A stretch of DNA of 34,736 nt from Syntrophaceae bacterium (lineage in GTDB: Bacteria > Desulfobacterota > Syntrophia > Syntrophales > UBA2185), in NCBI GenBank assembly GCA_003142295.1, contig PLLV01000235.1:33856-68591 (forward strand), read 5' to 3'. The notes under the pieces are model-generated. The model made no database searches. It saw nothing but the letters and a program-made list of their open reading frames with translations, and was not told where the DNA came from. The position numbers and the translations under genes were made by a program. Shown piece after piece: positions 1 through 8,340 of the stretch. The first letter of the stretch is position 1. Each line of letters opens with the position of its first letter.

Positions 1-108
1 ATAATGAAATGATGTACTTAGTTCAGCCGGAAATCAAAATGATAAAGGCCCGACATACGGAAAGGCGGACATTGTCTTGAGTCGATTAGTACTTGCATTA
101 ACAAGTTG

Positions 109-114
109 TATAAT
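109..114 (+). promoter_or_regulatory. Candidate -10 element upstream of livK
   Basis: A perfect TATAAT lies 44 bases before the livK start codon in an AT-rich stretch. No good -35 hexamer sits at the usual 16-18 base distance, so this is only a partial promoter match. A GAGGGGG Shine-Dalgarno follows just before the ATG. Confidence 0.35.
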
Positions 115-157
115 TTAAATAACGCAATCACATCTCAAGACGAGTGAGGGGGATTGT

Positions 158-1291
158 ATGAAAACACGTTTCACGAGGATCCTGCTTGTCTCAATTATAG
201 CAATCACATGCCTGAATTTTACGATGCCCGCCGCAATACCGGCTGCGGACACCATCAAGCTGGGGGTTGCCGTCCCACTAAGCGGCGATCTCGCTTCATA
301 CGGTATCCCCAGCGCCAGGGCTGCAGAACTGGTAGCAAAGGATATCAATGAAAAAGGAGGCATCCTCGGCAGGAAAGTGGAGGTTCTCGCTGAGGACGAT
401 GTCTGCAAACCTGAGGTCGCCACCAACGCCGCAATGAAACTTGTTTCTAAAGGCGTTAATGTAGTTCTTGGACATATCTGCAGCGGGGCAACTAAATCAG
501 CCCTGGGCATTTATAAAGAGGGAAATGTAATCGCGATGTCACCATCTGCCACAAATACGGAACTGACATTAAGCGGCAAGTATCCCAATTTTTACCGGAC
601 AATCGGTTACGATAAGAACCAGGCAAAGCTGGCGGTAGATTTTGCCGTCAAGAACCTCAATCTGAAAAAGATAGCGGTCCTGCATGACAAAGGCGACTAC
701 GGCAAGGGATTTGCGGAAAACGTGAAGAAAAATATCGAGGATTCGAAAAAAGCTCATGTCGTCCTCTTTGAGGGAATCACCCAGGGCGCTGTTGACTACT
801 CTGCCGTAGTTCAAAAAATCAAGCAATCCGGTGCGGAAGCCGTTATATATGGCGGTTATCACCCGGAGGCCGCCTCGATAGTCACGCAGATGCGCAAGAA
901 AGGTTTGAAGACACTCCTTATCTCCGATGACGGCGTCAAGGATAACACTTTTATCAAGGTGGCTGGAAAATATGCCGAGGGGGTCTATGCGACGAGCCAT
1001 AAAGACACATCGAAAAACCCCCTGGCCATCGCCGCCATAGAGGCACATAGAAAAGCATACGGCTCTGAGCCCGGCGCCTTCTTCCTGAATGGCTACGCAG
1101 GCGCGCAGGCGCTTCTGTATGCTATTAAAAATGCCGGTTCTACAGATTACGAAAAGGTAAGAAAAGCCCTCCGTACCTATACCGTGGACACCCCTCTCGG
1201 AAAAATTAAATTTGATAATAACGGAGATGCCATCGGCGTCGGTTTTTCCGTGTACCAGGTCAAGAACGGGGCTTATGTGGAAGTAAAATAG
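158..1291 (+). CDS. livK: Branched-chain amino acid ABC transporter, periplasmic binding protein (LivK type)
   Basis: 377 residues, the usual size for this family. Residues 1-30 form a signal peptide (basic start, hydrophobic core, Ala-rich end near IPAADT). The mature part opens with KLGVAVPLSGDLASYG, the typical start of a type I periplasmic ligand-binding fold, and includes the family features NEKGGILGRK and LNGYAGAQAL. The ATG at 158 is preceded by GAGGGGG at good spacing. It heads a livK-cupin-livHMGF cluster and would deliver ligand to the LivHM permease. The exact ligand cannot be read from sequence; leucine/isoleucine/valine is the default, but relatives bind amides, urea or aromatic acids. 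Confidence 0.9.
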   Translation: MKTRFTRILLVSIIAITCLNFTMPAAIPAADTIKLGVAVPLSGDLASYGIPSARAAELVAKDINEKGGILGRKVEVLAEDDVCKPEVATNAAMKLVSKGVNVVLGHICSGATKSALGIYKEGNVIAMSPSATNTELTLSGKYPNFYRTIGYDKNQAKLAVDFAVKNLNLKKIAVLHDKGDYGKGFAENVKKNIEDSKKAHVVLFEGITQGAVDYSAVVQKIKQSGAEAVIYGGYHPEAASIVTQMRKKGLKTLLISDDGVKDNTFIKVAGKYAEGVYATSHKDTSKNPLAIAAIEAHRKAYGSEPGAFFLNGYAGAQALLYAIKNAGSTDYEKVRKALRTYTVDTPLGKIKFDNNGDAIGVGFSVYQVKNGAYVEVK

Positions 1292-1480
1292 ATTTGTCTG
1301 TCTGAGGAGCCACACTGTCATAAAGCTTTTTACCGATATCATAGCAATAAGCCCCTCCCTCAATCCCTCCCGCCAGGAGAGCGAAGTCCAGGAAGCTTAA
1401 GCCTACAGCATTGCCCGCCGTGGGAGAACGAAATTGAACTCTGAAACGCTCTAACAGTGAAACATAAAAAAGGAGAAGGC

Positions 1481-1798
1481 ATGATCGTAACAACCGATAA
1501 AGGTCTGAGAAGAAGTTTTTTAGGCGTAGATTTTTTAGTTCTATCCCATGGGCCGGATACTATGATAACTAAAATGCTGTACAAGAAGGAGGATAATGTC
1601 CCGGTTCATAAGCATCCAAATGAACAAAGCGGATACGTGATATCAGGGAAATACAGAATCCGATTTGGCAATTACGATCAGATTATAGGACCGGGAGATA
1701 CATATTCGATCCCTAAGAACGTTGAACACAGGATAGAAATAATCGAACCTGGTGAAGTGTTGGACTTCTTCTCTCCGCCAAGAGCAGATTATTTGTAA
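1481..1798 (+). CDS. Small single-domain cupin protein
   Basis: About 105 residues, one conserved beta-barrel cupin. Motif 1 is visible as HKHPNEQSGYVISG, with the two His and the Glu/Gln of a metal site. Motif 2 is GPGDTYSIPKNVEHRIEI, with a further His. I start it at ATG 1481 because AGGAG lies 5 bases upstream; the ORF-track GTG at 1457 has no ribosome site. The gene sits between livK and livH in the same direction, with about 190 bases before it and 85 after. Such cupins can be metal-dependent enzymes or small-molecule binders. The position hints at a link to the transported substrate, which is inference only. Confidence 0.8.
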   Translation: MIVTTDKGLRRSFLGVDFLVLSHGPDTMITKMLYKKEDNVPVHKHPNEQSGYVISGKYRIRFGNYDQIIGPGDTYSIPKNVEHRIEIIEPGEVLDFFSPPRADYL

Positions 1799-1883
1799 CT
1801 TCTGACAGCCCGCTGCATCGAGCGGGATTCGCGCGGTATATCTCAGCATTGGAAGATATTGTCATTTACAGCGTTTTATTAAG

Positions 1884-2786
1884 ATGAATTATTTTTTTGA
1901 ACTTCTTATCAGCGGGCTCACGCGCGGCAGCATCTATGCCCTCATTGCCCTTGGCTACACCATGGTCTATGGCATTATCGAGCTGATAAATTTTGCCCAT
2001 GGTGAGATCTACATGATCGGCGCCTTTACGGCCCTGATTATTGCGAGCGTCCTCGCCATGGCGGGGATGAGCGGTCTTTCCGTTCTGATTCTTGCTGCGG
2101 TTGTCGCTGTAATTTACTCCGCCGCCTACGGGTTCACCGTGGAGAAAGTCGCCTACAAGCCTCTCCGCCAGGCTCCCCGTCTTTCGCCTCTGATCAGCGC
2201 CATCGGCATGTCCATCTTTCTCCAAAATTATGTTCTCCTGGCCCAGACCTCAGACTTCCTCCCCTTCCCCAATCTTCTGCCCGAGCTCCCATTCATGGCG
2301 CCTTACGCCGGTTTCATCGGCTCAACGGAATTTATTATTATTGCGACTACTGCAGTGATCATGGTCCTGTTGACCCTGCTGATCAAATTCACAAGAATGG
2401 GGAAAGCCATGCGGGCTACGGCACAGGACAGGAACATGGCCATGCTGGTCGGCGTCAATGTGAACCGCGTAATCTCCAACACCTTCATTATCGGTTCGGC
2501 ATTGGCCGCTGTCGGAGGGGTCTTGATTGCCTCTCACATAGGACGGATCAACTTTTATGCCGGTTTTATTGCTGGGATCAAGGCCTTTACTGCCGCAGTT
2601 CTGGGAGGAATAGGCAGCATCCCCGGGGCGGTTCTGGGCTCTCTGGTGCTGGGTTGTACGGAGAGCTTCGCCACCGGTTACGTATCCAGTGATTACGAAG
2701 ACGTCTTCGCCTTTGTCCTCCTCATCTTTATTTTGATAATCAAGCCCTCAGGGCTCTTAGGTCATAAAGCAGCGCAGAAGGTATGA
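1884..2786 (+). CDS. livH: Branched-chain amino acid ABC transporter permease LivH
   Basis: 300 residues with about eight hydrophobic segments. The N-terminus GLTRGSIYALIALGYTMVYG and the following ELINFAHGEIYMIGAF are hallmark LivH sequences, as is the C-terminal AVLGGIGSIPGAVLGSL loop that contacts the ATPases. It is an inner-membrane protein pairing with LivM to form the translocation pore. The stop overlaps the livM start (ATGA), implying translational coupling. The ribosome site before the ATG is weak. Confidence 0.92.
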   Translation: MNYFFELLISGLTRGSIYALIALGYTMVYGIIELINFAHGEIYMIGAFTALIIASVLAMAGMSGLSVLILAAVVAVIYSAAYGFTVEKVAYKPLRQAPRLSPLISAIGMSIFLQNYVLLAQTSDFLPFPNLLPELPFMAPYAGFIGSTEFIIIATTAVIMVLLTLLIKFTRMGKAMRATAQDRNMAMLVGVNVNRVISNTFIIGSALAAVGGVLIASHIGRINFYAGFIAGIKAFTAAVLGGIGSIPGAVLGSLVLGCTESFATGYVSSDYEDVFAFVLLIFILIIKPSGLLGHKAAQKV

Positions 2787-4012
2787 GTAATTTGTACAAT
2801 ACAAAATACATGGAAGGCATGAAACAATCCGTCGTCGTTTCGTTGTGGTTCATGTTTCTCACCTTCCCCATCATGGTAATCCGGGTCAATACCATTGAAA
2901 ACATCATCGAATGGCGCTGGATGAACATGATCTATGTCGGCGCCGGCAGTTTCATCCTTTCATTTATCTGGCGCTATTTATCAGGAAAGGACATATCCAA
3001 GAGGACGGAGAGCATCGATGCACGGGGAGAACGCAGGTCTATCCTCCAACGCCTCGTGAGCGAGAAGAAGCTGTCTCTCCCCACCCTCGCAATTGTATTC
3101 GGTATCGCTATCATCTTTCCCTTTGTCTCATCCACCTACCAGACAAATATAATGACCACTGCCCTCATGTATGTTGTTCTGGGCCTCGGTCTTAATATCG
3201 TCGTGGGTCAGGCGGGCCTTTTGAATTTGGGCTACGTAGCCTTCTATGCAGCAGGCGCCTATACTTATGCCCTTCTATATCACCATTTTGGAGTTGGTTT
3301 CTGGGTGGCCTTGCCCCTGGGTGCGCTTGCCGCTACTATCCTGGGTGTTCTCCTCGCTTTGCCGATACTGCGACTTCAGGGCGATTATTTGGCTATCGTC
3401 ACTTTAGGTTTTGGTGAAATCACCAGATTGGTCTTGGAAAACTGGAACGAGTTTTCCTTTGGCCCCAGCGGCATCTCAGGGATCCCCCGGCCCGGCCTTT
3501 TCGGCATGGAGATGGGGATGCACGATGCCACAGTATATCTGTATTTTCTTATGATAATGCTCTGCATCATCACAATTTTTGTAGTGAACCGTCTGCAGGA
3601 TTCGCGGATAGGAAGGGCACTGCTTGCCCTCCGGGAGGACGAAATCGCCTGCCAGGCCATGGGTATTGATAAGACCAGGGTCAAACTGACGGCCTTTGCC
3701 TTAGGTTCTACCTGGGCTGGCCTTGTCGGTGTTATCTTCGCGGCGAAGACGACCTTCGTCAACCCTGCAAGCTTTACCTTCCTTGAGTCGGCCATGATCC
3801 TCTCCATTGTCGTTCTGGGCGGAACGGGTTCTATCATAGGCATCATTATCGGCGCCCTCCTTCTAATCCTGCTGCCGGAATACCTCCGGGCCTTCAGCGA
3901 TTACCGCATGCTCCTCTTCGGACTCATCATGGTCATCATGATGATCTTCCGCCCCCAGGGGATTGTAACCGGCGTCCGTAGGACCTACGAATTTCACACG
4001 GAGGAAAAATAA
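2783..4012 (+). CDS. livM: Branched-chain amino acid ABC transporter permease LivM
   Basis: 409 residues, longer than a minimal LivM. The first ~100 residues carry two extra hydrophobic segments and a charged linker, a layout also seen in enteric LivM. The core begins near residue 105 and includes LGLGLNIVVGQAGLLNLGYVA, the coupling region REDEIACQAMGIDKTRVK, and VVLGGTGSIIG near the C-terminus. It starts within the livH stop codon (4-base overlap), so the two permeases are probably made in equal amounts. Confidence 0.92.
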   Translation: MSNLYNTKYMEGMKQSVVVSLWFMFLTFPIMVIRVNTIENIIEWRWMNMIYVGAGSFILSFIWRYLSGKDISKRTESIDARGERRSILQRLVSEKKLSLPTLAIVFGIAIIFPFVSSTYQTNIMTTALMYVVLGLGLNIVVGQAGLLNLGYVAFYAAGAYTYALLYHHFGVGFWVALPLGALAATILGVLLALPILRLQGDYLAIVTLGFGEITRLVLENWNEFSFGPSGISGIPRPGLFGMEMGMHDATVYLYFLMIMLCIITIFVVNRLQDSRIGRALLALREDEIACQAMGIDKTRVKLTAFALGSTWAGLVGVIFAAKTTFVNPASFTFLESAMILSIVVLGGTGSIIGIIIGALLLILLPEYLRAFSDYRMLLFGLIMVIMMIFRPQGIVTGVRRTYEFHTEEK

Positions 4013-4069
4013 AGAGGATATTTACTTCTTATCGTCAGTCCCGTGCATGTGGTAAGCAGAAAATAAATT

Positions 4070-4858
4070 ATGAATACCATCCTTGAAGCAAGAAAACTCA
4101 GCATGAATTTCGGCGGTTTGAGGGCATTGGACCGTGTTGATATCGATGTCCTGCCCGGACAGATTACCGCCCTTATCGGTCCCAACGGCGCAGGCAAAAC
4201 GACTTTCTTCAATTGCATTACCGGCATTTACTCTCCCACAGAAGGAGATATTTTCATTACCCCTCCGGGCGGCAGGCAGAAGAGGATCACCGGTCTCAAT
4301 ATTCACAGAGTGACGGAAAGCGGCGTTGCCAGGACATTTCAGAATGTACGCATCTTCCCTGACATGACCGTGCTGGAAAATGTAATGATAGGCCGTCACT
4401 GCCGCACGAATACCGGTGTCCTGGGCGCCATCCTCAGGGACAAAGGCACAATGGAAGAGGAAAAAGCCATTGTTGCCAGAAGCTATGAAATCCTGAAAAA
4501 GATCGGTCTCACGGAGCACGTAAATCTGCTGGCCAGAAACCTCCCTTACGGCGCCCAACGCCGCCTTGAGATCGCAAGAGCTTTGGCAACCGATCCCTTC
4601 CTGCTGCTCCTCGATGAGCCCGCGGCGGGAATGAGTCCCCAGGAAACAAAAGACCTGGAAGCGTTAATTATCAGCATCCGCGACGAATGGGAAATATCCG
4701 TCTTTCTTATTGAGCACGATATGAGACTGGTCATGGGACTTTCGGACTCTGTTTACGTCATGGACTACGGCGAGATGATCGCCCGCGGGACACCGCAGGA
4801 AATCAGACAGAATCCGGAAGTGATAACGGCATATTTGGGAGAAGACGTCAGTGCTTAA
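4070..4858 (+). CDS. livG: Branched-chain amino acid ABC transporter ATPase LivG
   Basis: 262 residues. Walker A GPNGAGKTT is at residues 37-45, the signature is the LivG variant LPYGAQRRLEIARAL, Walker B is LLLLDEPAAG, and the switch His lies in IEHDM. ARTFQNVRIFPDMTVLENV is the usual LivG Q-loop region. It powers transport with LivF on the cytoplasmic face. The gap of 57 bases after livM holds no strong ribosome site. The last 8 bases overlap livF. Confidence 0.93.
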   Translation: MNTILEARKLSMNFGGLRALDRVDIDVLPGQITALIGPNGAGKTTFFNCITGIYSPTEGDIFITPPGGRQKRITGLNIHRVTESGVARTFQNVRIFPDMTVLENVMIGRHCRTNTGVLGAILRDKGTMEEEKAIVARSYEILKKIGLTEHVNLLARNLPYGAQRRLEIARALATDPFLLLLDEPAAGMSPQETKDLEALIISIRDEWEISVFLIEHDMRLVMGLSDSVYVMDYGEMIARGTPQEIRQNPEVITAYLGEDVSA

Positions 4859-5558
4859 GCTCTACAACGTCCAGACTTTTTACGGCAACGTCCAGGTATT
4901 GAAAGATCTCTGTATAGAAGTATCCCCGGGAGAGATCATCACCCTTATCGGCGCCAACGGCGCCGGCAAGACAACAACCCTCATGTCCATCTCCGGCATT
5001 GTGCCTCCGAGGGCCGGTGAAATCCTGTTCGACGACAAACCGATCCACAATTTAAGTCCCGACGAGATCGTCGCATCAGGAATTTCTCTGGTGCCTGAGG
5101 GCCGCCGCATATTCCCACGCCTGACGGTCATGGAAAATTTGGACATGGGTGCATTCCTCCGCAGAGATAAGGCAGACATAAAAAAGGACGTGAGTCACAT
5201 CTTCGAACTCTTTCCCATCCTCGCGGAAAGGCGCAACCAACCCGGCGGCACCCTGAGCGGTGGGGAACAGCAGATGTTGGCCATCTCGCGGGCGCTTATG
5301 GCAAGACCGCGCCTGCTCCTTCTCGACGAGCCATCCTTAGGTCTCGGCCCTATTTTCGTCAAACTGATTTTTGACATTATCAAGAAAATCAATGCGGAAA
5401 GCAGAACGACAATTTTCCTGGTGGAACAGAATGCCCATATGGCCCTCAAGGTCGCCCACCGCGGCTACGTCATGGAAAACGGCCGGATCACCCTGGAAGG
5501 TTCTGCCGACACCCTTCTCCATAACGAGGACGTGAAAAAGGCCTATCTGGGAATATGA
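4851..5558 (+). CDS. livF: Branched-chain amino acid ABC transporter ATPase LivF
   Basis: 235 residues, the normal LivF length. It has Walker A GANGAGKTT, the signature LSGGEQQMLAISRAL, Walker B LLLLDEPSLGL, and the LivF-typical VPEGRRIFPRLTVMENL. The start codon is GTG at 4851, inside the end of livG; no downstream start would preserve the beta strand LKLYNVQTFYG. It closes the operon. Its stop lies 9 bases from the stop of a convergent gene, and I see no clear terminator between them. Confidence 0.93.
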   Translation: MLKLYNVQTFYGNVQVLKDLCIEVSPGEIITLIGANGAGKTTTLMSISGIVPPRAGEILFDDKPIHNLSPDEIVASGISLVPEGRRIFPRLTVMENLDMGAFLRRDKADIKKDVSHIFELFPILAERRNQPGGTLSGGEQQMLAISRALMARPRLLLLDEPSLGLGPIFVKLIFDIIKKINAESRTTIFLVEQNAHMALKVAHRGYVMENGRITLEGSADTLLHNEDVKKAYLGI

Positions 5559-5567
5559 TGCGGAGAC

Positions 5568-6278
5568 CTATTTTAACTTTTTTTCTATCTCTCTCCAATT
5601 CTCTACGACTTCTGCGTCCTCCATGGAATCAAAACTGAAGGCAAGCGGTTTATACATCCGGGCGGATTCAATAACGTCCGGCCCGCCGATTATCGCCTTA
5701 ATCTGCAAATCCCTTTCTTTGATTTCCCTGAATACTTCACCCTGACCCCAGGGCAGCACAGGCGCAACGGGGAAATTATTCTTCTTCAGCCATGATCTCA
5801 CAGCTTCCACACTCAAAAGACCCTTTAGGAGATAGACTATGGGAAATCTCTTATGGATTCTTGTTATGGCCTTTCTGCTCTCCGGTTTTTCTTTTTCTCC
5901 AAACGGCCCTTCCAGCAAGGAGCCCGCAACATCAATAAAGACTATCCGCGTTTTCCTGTCCAATGCCAGGAGTATCCCGCTATCCTTGTCATCGCCGGAT
6001 CTCACGCTTATTTTGTAGAGACCTGTTCTTGCCGGGATAAATCCTTTGACTGCAAAGCCGTCTCTGCCTGAAAGGTTCTTGCCGATAGGTCTCCCATCGA
6101 CGATAAACTCCACAACCTCCCCGCCTTTGCTGAGCAACGTTCCCCTTGTCTCCGCTCTCAGCATGACCTCCTGTCCCTTCAGAGCCACATCATCATAGAC
6201 TAAGACCCTGGATAGCGCCGCATCCGGACATATGCCGAAGAGAAAAACAGACAAAATCAAAGCTAAGAGAATTCTCAT
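5568..6278 (-). CDS. Exported HAD-like protein of unknown function
   Basis: About 236 residues from the chosen ATG at 6278, which has TAAGG 6 bases upstream and begins directly with a signal peptide (MRILLALILSVFLFGICPDA). The ORF-track start adds 14 residues that would spoil it. Residues ~20-115 look like an all-beta adhesin/Ig-like domain (VDGRPIGKNLSG, GFIPARTGLYKISV). The C-terminal half resembles a HAD-fold phosphatase: RIVFIDVAGSLLEG parallels the nucleophile strand, but the usual second Asp is replaced (DVAGS instead of DxDGT). Catalytic activity is therefore doubtful. It is monocistronic and convergent with livF. No specific function can be assigned. Confidence 0.7.
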   Translation of the reverse strand: MRILLALILSVFLFGICPDAALSRVLVYDDVALKGQEVMLRAETRGTLLSKGGEVVEFIVDGRPIGKNLSGRDGFAVKGFIPARTGLYKISVRSGDDKDSGILLALDRKTRIVFIDVAGSLLEGPFGEKEKPESRKAITRIHKRFPIVYLLKGLLSVEAVRSWLKKNNFPVAPVLPWGQGEVFREIKERDLQIKAIIGGPDVIESARMYKPLAFSFDSMEDAEVVENWREIEKKLK

Positions 6279-6408
6279 ACAGTGCCTTACCGCAGTAAAA
6301 ATATGGGCATTCTCACACATGATGCCGTTGGCAAGAAAAATCCCGGAGTTTTCAAATTAAATTAAGACAATGACCAGCGTTATTAAATAAGCGATTCAAC
6401 TATTTTTA

Positions 6409-6898
6409 TACTAGATAATGCCGGTTCAGGCAAGGTGAAAGTGGGAATGGCATTGACATTTTTCGATTTCTATAATAGCATCTTCTGTTCATACTAATTG
6501 ATTATGAAACAATTAATTGTAAGAAATATAATCGAGCCGAACGGCAGCAAAAAAGGCAGATGTCTTGCCTGCGGCGCTACTCTGAATACGGCCAGGCGCA
6601 AATACTGTTCCATGGAATGCCGGAAACGCCTCCACTATAAGTTAGAGGTGCGAACAGGCCTGATAAGAGCCCTGAATGCAAAGTATGCAACGTTCTATTT
6701 TTCCGAAGTCATGATAATAATGGACATGCTCCCCTACGGATCTGAGCAAATATTCAGCTTCTTCTATCCGCGGTCTCCCGGAAGCAAACCTGCCGAAGAC
6801 TTCAGCAAGATGGCCGACATGCTGGGAAATATCTGGTGGAATGAAAGAAAGCGGACAAACAAGAGATACCTGGCGTCATTCCATCTTCTCGGAAAAGC
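6409..6898 (+). repeat. Long direct repeat, copy 1 (zinc-ribbon gene and leader)
   Basis: About 490 bases that recur at 7848-8340, at roughly 94% identity by eye. The match starts before the gene (TAGATAATGCCGGTTCAGG) and stops abruptly at the codons for LLGKA. Most differences in the coding part are silent. Confidence 0.9.
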
Positions 6899-7058
6899 GC
6901 AATCCTTATCGGGGTCGGACCAAGTTAAGCATTTGATATGCCGTAAATTATGTTCCATAAAAACGTATTTTCCAGCCTTAGAGCATTGTTTTAGGTATCA
7001 AAATGGGTGCAGTAAGGATAGGGAAGTTATAATCCTGTCGCCCACAGCAGGCCAATGA
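6504..7058 (+). CDS. Truncated paralogue of the zinc-ribbon/J-domain gene (probably decayed)
   Basis: 184 residues from ATG 6504. Residues 1-~131 are nearly identical to the product at 7946-8686, including the Cys motif CLACGATLNTARRKYCSMEC. After LLGKA the reading frame runs into unrelated sequence (QSLSGSDQVKHLIC...) with no counterpart in the other copy, so the J domain is missing. The tail is low in recognisable features and is probably accidental read-through. No ribosome site is visible. I regard this as a 3'-truncated duplicate that may still be translated. Confidence 0.6.
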   Translation: MKQLIVRNIIEPNGSKKGRCLACGATLNTARRKYCSMECRKRLHYKLEVRTGLIRALNAKYATFYFSEVMIIMDMLPYGSEQIFSFFYPRSPGSKPAEDFSKMADMLGNIWWNERKRTNKRYLASFHLLGKAQSLSGSDQVKHLICRKLCSIKTYFPALEHCFRYQNGCSKDREVIILSPTAGQ

Positions 7059-7068
7059 CCAAGCATTG

Positions 7069-7350
7069 TTAGCCAATCTGGATAATCAATCTTTTACCGA
7101 GAGAGGTTGCCGCTTTATCCAATGTCTTCAATGAAACCGACTGATTCTTGGGATCTAATAATCTGTCAAGTGCAGATCGACTTGTACCCATCATTCTCGA
7201 CATTTCAACTTTAGATATTTTTTTACTCATCATTAGTTGTGATATTTGCTTTGCCACGACCTCTTTAATGGCGGCTTTTTCAACTTCTGCTAATATCCCC
7301 TCTTCCCGAAGAAAGTCATCAAACTTACTTCCAATGTTTTTGTGTTTCAT
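7069..7350 (-). CDS. XRE/HigA-like antitoxin
   Basis: 93 residues. The central helix-turn-helix reads ISKVEMSRMMGTSRSALDRLL, typical of antitoxins paired with Gp49-like toxins. The gene starts 4 bases after the toxin stop, so the pair is toxin-first as in higBA. The N-terminal ~35 residues are the likely toxin-contact part. It probably binds the palindrome before the toxin gene to repress the operon. Confidence 0.8.
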   Translation of the reverse strand: MKHKNIGSKFDDFLREEGILAEVEKAAIKEVVAKQISQLMMSKKISKVEMSRMMGTSRSALDRLLDPKNQSVSLKTLDKAATSLGKRLIIQIG

Positions 7351-7354
7351 AACA

Positions 7355-7705
7355 CTATCCTTTCTTAAATAAGGATTTGCGTTTCCTTGCTAAATCCATT
7401 TCTTTTTTGGGTGTCTTCTTGCTCTTCTTAATAAACCCTTGTAACAAAACAATTTGGTTATTGTGAACTATAAATAACACTCTGGCAATTTTATTATCTA
7501 AGTTGCTTCTAAGTTCCCATAATCCTTCACCCAGAGATATTACAAGGGGCGGGCCAACCGGCCAGCTGGTTTCTAATATTTTTATGTCCCTGCCAATAAT
7601 AAACCTTTCCTGTGATGTTAGCTCATATTTTAGCCATTCTCTAACAGGTTCATTACCCGAATCTGTTTGAAAAAACACCACGGATAACTTTATCTGCACT
7701 TTCAT
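7355..7705 (-). CDS. HigB/RelE-like toxin (phage Gp49-like family)
   Basis: 116 residues from ATG 7705. The family core is visible: SGNEPVREWLKYEL at the N-terminus, IGRDIKILE, then GLWELRSNLDNKIARVLFIV and LLQGFIKKSKKTPKKEMDLA. These match Gp49-like/HigB toxins, which cleave mRNA on ribosomes. The longer track start (7723) lies inside the palindrome and promoter, so the internal ATG (MKVQIKL) is more likely. The operon sits between two copies of a duplicated gene, a typical spot for a selfish module. Confidence 0.8.
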   Translation of the reverse strand: MKVQIKLSVVFFQTDSGNEPVREWLKYELTSQERFIIGRDIKILETSWPVGPPLVISLGEGLWELRSNLDNKIARVLFIVHNNQIVLLQGFIKKSKKTPKKEMDLARKRKSLFKKG

Positions 7706-7709
7706 GGGG

Positions 7710-7740
7710 TTTATATGTACCAATTTTGGTACTATGTCAA
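7710..7740 (-). promoter_or_regulatory. Promoter with palindromic operator for the toxin-antitoxin operon
   Basis: On the minus strand TTGACA (7740-7735) is followed by an AT-rich -10 region (CATATAAA). Between them lies GTACCAA-TT-TTGGTAC (7717-7732), a 7+2+7 inverted repeat exactly where a HigA-type repressor would block polymerase. Transcription would begin at or very near ATG 7705, suggesting a leaderless message. Confidence 0.6.
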
Positions 7741-7847
7741 GTAAAAAAAATTGTTCGATGTTGTTTTTATATCGGGGAAAACCTCACCTGACTTTAGAAC
7801 ATTAAGCAAATATGGTTCATGTAAATAGATGGGCCATGTCTTCATTT

Positions 7848-8340
7848 TTGTATTAGATAATGCCGGTTCAGGCAAGGTGAAAGTGGGAATGGCATTGACA
7901 TTTTTCGATTTCTGTAATAGCATCTCCCGTCTATATTATTTGATTATGAAACAATTGATTGTAAGAAATATAATCGAGCCGAACGGCAGCAAAAAAGGCA
8001 GATGCCTTGCCTGCGGCTCTACGCTGAATACGGCCAGGCGCAAATACTGCTCCATGGAATGCCGGAAACGTCTCCTTTACAAGTTGGATGTGAGAACGGG
8101 CCTGATAAGAGCCCTGAATGCAAAGTATGCAACATTCTATTTTTCCGAAGTCATGATAATAATGGACATGCTCCCCTACGGGTCTGAGCAGATATTCAGC
8201 TTCTTCTATCCGCGGTCTCCCGGAAGCAAACCTGCCGAAGACTTCAGCAGGATGGCCGACATGCTGGGAAATATCTGGTGGAATGAAAGAAAGCGGACAA
8301 ACAAGAGATATCTCGCGTCATTCTACCTTCTCGGGAAAGC
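7848..8340 (+). repeat. Long direct repeat, copy 2
   Basis: Second copy of the 6409-6898 unit. It includes about 95 bases of leader and the first ~131 codons of the zinc-ribbon gene. The copies share orientation and lie about 1.44 kb apart, with the toxin-antitoxin operon between. Confidence 0.9.

Noticed and set aside
569-1363. 264-codon minus-strand ORF
   Set aside because: Shadow of livK; no recognisable features.
6440-6480. TTGACA and TATAAT near the first repeat copy (and TTGACA again in copy 2)
   Set aside because: The hexamers are only 12 bases apart, too close for a sigma70 promoter, and the TATAAT is not conserved in copy 2.
7732-7923. 63-codon minus-strand ORF with part repeated at the other copy
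   Set aside because: The repetition is explained by the duplicated leader; no ribosome site, and it contains the toxin operon promoter.
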